Positions 59,783 to 64,000 of a stretch of DNA of 64,000 nucleotides are shown one piece after another. Made by a program: the position numbers and the translations under genes. The stretch is from Paenibacillus sp. HWE-109 (GTDB lineage: Bacteria; Bacillota; Bacilli; Paenibacillales; NBRC-103111). The notes under the pieces are model-generated. The model saw only the letters and a list, made by a program, of their open reading frames with translations, made no database searches and had not been told where the DNA came from. The stretch lies in NCBI RefSeq assembly GCF_022163125.1, contig NZ_CP091881.1, forward strand, positions 6,835,001-6,899,000, in the 5' to 3' direction. The number at the start of each line of letters is the position of its first letter. Position 1 is the first letter of the stretch.

Positions 59783-60745
59783 TTGAGAGAACCCCCAGCT
59801 ATGATCCGCACGGATCAACCACCGGCCCGCCTCCGCACATCGCTAGTTGCGGCATGGCTTCGCCAATGGTCCTTGCAGCTCATGGTGCTTCCCGCACTCG
59901 CACTTATTCTCGTATTCAGTTATTTCCCGATGTACGGTGTAATTATCGCCTTTCAGAATTACTCCGTTTTCAAAGGATTCTGGGTCAGCCCTTGGGTCGG
60001 TCTCAAGCATTTCAGTGACTTCTTCCACTCACCTGAGCTTTATGTTGTCATGCGAAACACACTTGTGATCAGTTTCCTGAAACTTTTCTTTGGATTTCCG
60101 GCGCCGATTCTGCTTGCGATTCTCCTGAATGAAGTGAGGTACAAATGGTTCAAACAGATCGTTCAGACGATCACTTATCTGCCGCATTTCATTTCCTGGG
60201 TCATCGTAGCCAACTTCGCCATCACGCTGCTCTCTACCGATAACGGCAGTCTGAATATGCTGCTGCAAGGCATAGGCGTGATCGATCAGCCAATTCCCTA
60301 TCTATCCGTTCCGCATTACTTCTGGACAATTATTGTGACTACGAACGTATGGAAGGAAATCGGGTTCGCCTCCATCGTTTATCTGGCTGCCATCGCCTCC
60401 ATCGATCCGCATTTATACGAATCTGCTGCGATGGATGGGGCAAGCCGTTTTCGAATGATGTATTTGATAACGCTTCCATGTATTCTGCCCGTTGTCGTGA
60501 TCTTCTTCATTCTCGCCATTGGCAACTTGCTCAACGCTGGTTTCGATGATTTATTGCTGCTAGGTGTCAATCCTGCCCTGCGCGATGTATCGGACGTTAT
60601 CGATACCTATGTGTATCGTCTGGGCATTAGGTTGAACCGCTATTCCTTTGCAACCGCCGTTGGACTCTTTAAGGCCGTGGTCAGTGTCGGGCTGCTTACG
60701 CTTGCTAACTTCTGGGCGCGACGATCCGGCAACAGTCTATGGTAA
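59783..60745 (+). CDS. Carbohydrate ABC transporter permease (LplB/YtgP-type, first subunit)
   Basis: A 320-residue membrane protein with six helices after a soluble start. Features are LQLMVLPALALILVFSYFPMYGVIIAFQNYSVFKGFWVSPWVGL, NTLVISFLKLFFGFPAPILLAILLNE, and the EAA loop YESAAMDGASRFRMMYLITLP, which contacts the ATPase. The start is a TTG at 59783 with AAGGGTGG 5-8 bases upstream; an ATG at 59801 is the alternative. This is the LplB/YteP class common in Paenibacillus for plant or animal oligosaccharide uptake. The ATPase (MsmX-like) is encoded elsewhere. Confidence 0.92.
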   Translation: MREPPAMIRTDQPPARLRTSLVAAWLRQWSLQLMVLPALALILVFSYFPMYGVIIAFQNYSVFKGFWVSPWVGLKHFSDFFHSPELYVVMRNTLVISFLKLFFGFPAPILLAILLNEVRYKWFKQIVQTITYLPHFISWVIVANFAITLLSTDNGSLNMLLQGIGVIDQPIPYLSVPHYFWTIIVTTNVWKEIGFASIVYLAAIASIDPHLYESAAMDGASRFRMMYLITLPCILPVVVIFFILAIGNLLNAGFDDLLLLGVNPALRDVSDVIDTYVYRLGIRLNRYSFATAVGLFKAVVSVGLLTLANFWARRSGNSLW

Positions 60746-60758
60746 AAGGAGGCCTATG

Positions 60759-61646
60759 ATGAAAACAGCTATGGATGATCGCATTTTTCAAATTCTTGTA
60801 CATATCGCCCTTGCCTTGCTCGCTTTCGTCACCTTCTATCCGTTCTGGAACGCGCTGATCGTTTCCTTTAATGAAGGGATGGATACAACCTTGGGCGGTA
60901 TCACCTTCTGGCCGCGTAAATTTACCTTCGAGAATTACGGGTATGTGCTCAAGGACAGCCGTATTCTGACAGGCTTCGGTATCTCTATCGCCCGGACGAT
61001 CTCGGGAACGTTACTTACCATTGCAGGAACGGCCATCTTCGCCTACGGCATGTCCCGCAAGGAGCTAATCGGCCGCCGCTATTATATGATTTTCGCCATT
61101 ATCACCCTGTATTTTGGCGGCGGACTCATCCCTACCTACATTCTAATTCGCGGCCTAGGCATGTTTAATACGTTCTGGGTCTATATCATCCCTTCGATTA
61201 TCAGCGTGTGGAGCATGATTATATTTCGCACCTTTTTCCGGGAAATTCCGGCAGGGCTTGAAGATGCGGCCCGTATTGACGGCTGCGGCTATTGGGGCAC
61301 ATTCCTGCGTGTTGTCCTTCCTCTGTCGGGGCCTGTTGTAGCAACCCTTGCGCTTTTTACGGCCATCGCCCATTGGAACGACTGGTTTGTGGCCTCCATC
61401 TATATCAATAATGAGCATTTAATTCCTGTACAGACGTTGCTGAAAAGAACCATTGATTCCAACATTTCACGGGAATTGGTCTCAGATAGCGCTGCGGCAA
61501 GCTTTGTAGCCAAGACACAAACTTATACAACCAAATCGCTCATTATGGCGACGATGATGGTGACCACGTTTCCCATTATTATTGTCTATCCTTTCTTGCA
61601 GCGCTTTTTCGTAAAAGGCGTGCTTGTCGGTTCGTTAAAAGAGTAA
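60759..61646 (+). CDS. Carbohydrate ABC transporter permease (LplC/YtcP-type, second subunit)
   Basis: A 295-residue six-helix permease. It has IFQILVHIALALLAFVTFYPFWNALIVSFNEGMD, the EAA loop LEDAARIDGCGYWGTFLRVVLP and the end FLQRFFVKGVLVGSLKE, which is the classic LplC/YtcP terminus. AGGAGG lies 6 bases before ATG 60759 (an ATG at 60756 is adjacent). It follows the first permease by 13 bases. Confidence 0.93.
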   Translation: MKTAMDDRIFQILVHIALALLAFVTFYPFWNALIVSFNEGMDTTLGGITFWPRKFTFENYGYVLKDSRILTGFGISIARTISGTLLTIAGTAIFAYGMSRKELIGRRYYMIFAIITLYFGGGLIPTYILIRGLGMFNTFWVYIIPSIISVWSMIIFRTFFREIPAGLEDAARIDGCGYWGTFLRVVLPLSGPVVATLALFTAIAHWNDWFVASIYINNEHLIPVQTLLKRTIDSNISRELVSDSAAASFVAKTQTYTTKSLIMATMMVTTFPIIIVYPFLQRFFVKGVLVGSLKE

Positions 61647-61715
61647 TTGAAGAAGGCTGCAGGGCATTTCGCTTTGAGCATAGAACACTAAAGAATGGGA
61701 AGGGGTATAACGTAC

Positions 61716-63389
61716 ATGAAGATTACATTGAAAAAGAGTACTGGATCACTTGCTTTACTGGTCGCACTTGGGGCCCTTATCGCTGGGTGCAACAGCGCCG
61801 AGAAGCCGCAATCCGGGGCTAGTACGTCACCAGGAACAACCGGAACAACGGCGCCAACCACGAAAGCAGCGTCAGCCGCCTGGCAACTGGGCAGTGAACC
61901 CTTCAGCTTCTCTGTGTATGGACATTATGACTGGTATACGATGCCGCAATGGGGAAAAGACATGTTCTCCAAAAGCGTGGCAGAGGCCAAGAAGCTTACC
62001 ATTACTTCGGTTAACTCCGGCGGGAATGCGGAAGCCAAGCTGAACACCCTGATTGTCGGCGGAGACTTGCCGGATGTTATCTGGGGAGACCGCGATAAGT
62101 TCGAACGCTTGAGAGAGAATGGCGCATTAGTCCCTCTCGATCCCTATCTGGATAAATATCCGAATTTGAAGAAATGGGCCGGAGATGAGATTCTCAATAT
62201 GCTCCGCGCCAAAGACGGCAAGCTCTACATGTTCCCGAACTGGTACACGAATAAACCGACCGGCAATGCCGGGTATGTCGTTAACAAAAAGATCTATAAT
62301 GAACTCGGCAAACCTAAACTGGAAACGACCGATGATTTGTATGCGTATCTCAAATTGGTGAAAGAGAAATATCCTGCCATCATTCCATTCGAGCCTGGGC
62401 AAGCGCAAGAAGGCAAGGGTGTCGATATTCTGTACTCAGCGTTCGCAGAGAATAACCCGGCCAGCTTTGCCGGTACGCTGCGTGCCGTGCCCAAAGACGG
62501 CAAATTCACTTCGCTCTTCGCTGATCCTGTCTACAAAGAAGCGTTGGTCTATGTGAACAAGCTTCATCGCGAAGGATTAATGACGCAGGATGCTCTGACG
62601 CAAACCGTCGATCAAGTCCGCGAGAAAATCAATACAGGTCGCGTTGCCGTGTACGCCGACGTGACGGCTATTGAATACGCGTCCAAAGGCCACGCGCAAT
62701 TGATCAAAAATGATCCAAACGCCGGTTATTTCATGATCTGGCCGATTCACAAAGGCGGTTTGGATAAGAACAAAATCATGGTTGCCCACTATGATCGTCT
62801 AGGTTGGAATGCTGCGGCCATTACAGCTAAGGCCAAAGAACCTGAGAAGATTTTCGCTGCATTGGATTGGATGACGGGTCCAGAAGGCACGCGGGATATC
62901 ATCTGGGGACCCGAAGGAACGTACTGGAAAGGCACGGATGCTGACGGTCTGCCGAACCTGACAGACAAGTTTTTCGCTGAACCGGAGGACCGCACCAAAA
63001 ACATGAATGCCACGAATGACCTCCAATTCGTTGGAAACGCTACCTTAAATGATAAAATCAAAGTCAAAGCCGAATTGTCCTTGCCTGAAGAGAAGCGTTC
63101 CTGGGAAACGAAATATCAAGATGCGATTACCTGGAAAACCCATATGGATTTAACGGCAATGCGCGGTATCGAGCCACCGCAAGACAGTGAGGAAGGCATT
63201 ATCCGCGAACGTTGGATCGAATTGTACAAAAAAGTTCGCGGCCAAGCCATATTGGCGAAAAGTGAGCAAGAAGTCGGTGAAATCCTTGCCAAGGGCGAGA
63301 AAGATGCCCAATCTCTGGGCGTTCAGAAACTGCATGATTATTTGACCAAGAAATGGAAGGAAAACGAGGCCAAGATGAAGAAAAAATAA
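61716..63389 (+). CDS. Carbohydrate ABC transporter solute-binding lipoprotein (LipO/YtcQ-type)
   Basis: A 557-residue extracellular binding protein. The signal is MKITLKKSTGSLALLVALGALIAGC with the lipobox Cys in IAGC, then a Ser/Thr/Pro/Gly linker. The mature protein has GGDLPDVIWGDRDKFERLRENGALVPLDPYLDKYPNLKKW and later WNAAAITAKAKEPEKIFAALDWMTGPEG, typical of large (about 500-residue) Paenibacillus sugar receptors. ATG 61716 has GGAAGGGG at 10 bases. The bound sugar cannot be told. Confidence 0.94.
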   Translation: MKITLKKSTGSLALLVALGALIAGCNSAEKPQSGASTSPGTTGTTAPTTKAASAAWQLGSEPFSFSVYGHYDWYTMPQWGKDMFSKSVAEAKKLTITSVNSGGNAEAKLNTLIVGGDLPDVIWGDRDKFERLRENGALVPLDPYLDKYPNLKKWAGDEILNMLRAKDGKLYMFPNWYTNKPTGNAGYVVNKKIYNELGKPKLETTDDLYAYLKLVKEKYPAIIPFEPGQAQEGKGVDILYSAFAENNPASFAGTLRAVPKDGKFTSLFADPVYKEALVYVNKLHREGLMTQDALTQTVDQVREKINTGRVAVYADVTAIEYASKGHAQLIKNDPNAGYFMIWPIHKGGLDKNKIMVAHYDRLGWNAAAITAKAKEPEKIFAALDWMTGPEGTRDIIWGPEGTYWKGTDADGLPNLTDKFFAEPEDRTKNMNATNDLQFVGNATLNDKIKVKAELSLPEEKRSWETKYQDAITWKTHMDLTAMRGIEPPQDSEEGIIRERWIELYKKVRGQAILAKSEQEVGEILAKGEKDAQSLGVQKLHDYLTKKWKENEAKMKKK

Positions 63390-63399
63390 GGAATGGACA

Positions 63400-63421
63400 G
63401 GGTGCGCCAACTGGCGCACCC
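63400..63421 (+). terminator. Compact GC hairpin between SBP and response regulator genes
   Basis: GGGTGCGCC and GGCGCACCC form a perfect 9-base stem over AACT, followed by CCTTTCC rather than a real T-run. It may stabilise the binding-protein mRNA and lower read-through into the regulator gene. Confidence 0.6.
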
Positions 63422-63467
63422 CCTTTCCATAGGATGAAAGGTTCTATCATTCGGAAGGGGACACCTT

Positions 63468-64000
63468 ATGTATAAAGTATTAATTGCGGACGATGAAACG
63501 TTGGATTTGGAGGGTATGCAAACCTTCATCCCTTGGGAATCGCTTGGTATGGAAATCGTCGGTGCGGTAACGAATGGGTTCTCGGCTTGCGAACTGATCG
63601 AACATCAGAAGGTTGACGTGCTCGTAACAGATGTGAATATGCCGAATATGTCCGGCCTGGAGCTGGCCAAACGCGTTCGAGCACGATTTCCGGAGGTCAG
63701 GGTCGTCTTTGTTAGCGGATACCGAGACTTCCATTATGTCAAGGAAGCATTGGCGCTGAAAGCTTACAGCTACGTGCTGAAACCGATGAATGAAGAGGAG
63801 CTTATCGGCTCGCTGACCCTTATTCGCTCCGATCTGGATGAAGCGGTCCGGCGTGGCCAATTCGAGGTGGATACCCAAAGACTCTTGGCAGCCAATACAC
63901 TTGGTTCTGAGGGACTGCCCGAGACAGATCCTCTCTTCAAGTCAGCTGTTGGCGGCAAGAATATGAAGCTGATTCAGGAAATGATCCTCTCGATGCGGGA
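63468..64000 (+). CDS. YesN-type response regulator (partial, runs off window)
   Basis: The first 177 codons of a response regulator. The receiver domain has Asp8-Asp9-Glu10 (VLIADDETLDLEGM), phosphoacceptor Asp in LVTDVNMPNMSG, Ser of the Thr/Ser switch in VFVSGYRDFHYVKEAL, and Lys in YVLKPMNEEEL. After residue 120 a helical linker begins; the AraC-type HTH expected for YesN proteins lies beyond the window. GGAAGGGG precedes the ATG by 7 bases. A YesM-type histidine kinase should follow. It most likely senses the sugar for the operon upstream. Confidence 0.92.
   Translation, partial: MYKVLIADDETLDLEGMQTFIPWESLGMEIVGAVTNGFSACELIEHQKVDVLVTDVNMPNMSGLELAKRVRARFPEVRVVFVSGYRDFHYVKEALALKAYSYVLKPMNEEELIGSLTLIRSDLDEAVRRGQFEVDTQRLLAANTLGSEGLPETDPLFKSAVGGKNMKLIQEMILSMR

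Overview
The window reads as chromosome of a spore-forming, low-to-mid GC Bacillota, most likely Paenibacillus or a close relative. The evidence is gene order shared with Bacillus subtilis core loci (dnaX-ybaB-recR-yaaL; spo0F-fbaA-murZ-rho-rpmE; rpoE-pyrG; ywiB-argS; speE-pbpG-ywhD), a large Alu-containing SRP RNA, a Spo0F phosphorelay protein with a SigH-type promoter, a YhcN/YlaJ-type spore lipoprotein, and Paenibacillus-style LplB/YesN sugar-uptake genes. No tRNA or rRNA genes were seen. Assignments come from reading motifs and synteny by eye; no database search was run.

Region 1 (1-24.5 kb) is mostly core chromosome, largely on the minus strand: replication and repair (dnaX, ybaB, recR), a soluble PAS sensor kinase, SRP RNA, rpmE, an uncharacterised radical SAM protein, rho, murZ, fbaA, spo0F, pyrG, rpoE, an intracellular-type subtilisin, argS with ywiB, speE, a class A PBP, ywhD and an M1 peptidase. 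Region 2 (24.5-37 kb) is a set of small independent units: an NlpC/P60 endopeptidase under a c-di-AMP riboswitch, a photolyase, a guanidine-I riboswitch controlling a Gdx-type SMR exporter, a LysR/TDT pair, an ABC exporter, a lipase, an MFS pump with a 10-bp-arm palindrome upstream, and cysK.

Region 3 (37-52 kb) is the accessory part. It holds a DUF559/Vsr-like endonuclease directly upstream of a 1-kb array of twenty 51-bp hairpin-forming repeats; exoA; a LemA protein paired with an unrecognised membrane protein; a lone tyrosine recombinase enclosed by perfect 30-bp inverted repeats, each of which contains a recombinase-core-like dyad; an HD-GYP protein next to it; a GH13 protein that has lost several catalytic residues; an AT-rich non-coding stretch; and the truncated end of an IS4-family transposase.

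Region 4 (52-64 kb) contains a probable organosulfur or xenobiotic cluster (rhodanese, DszA/NtaA-type flavin monooxygenase, AhpD-like protein, divergent LysR regulator, TctABC tripartite uptake system), followed by the start of a carbohydrate ABC operon (two LplB-class permeases, a solute-binding lipoprotein and a YesN-type response regulator cut by the window edge).

The two best candidates for undescribed biology are the recombinase with flanking inverted core sites (44167-45312), which looks like a self-inverting switch beside a c-di-GMP gene, and the endonuclease plus hairpin-repeat array (37276-38987).
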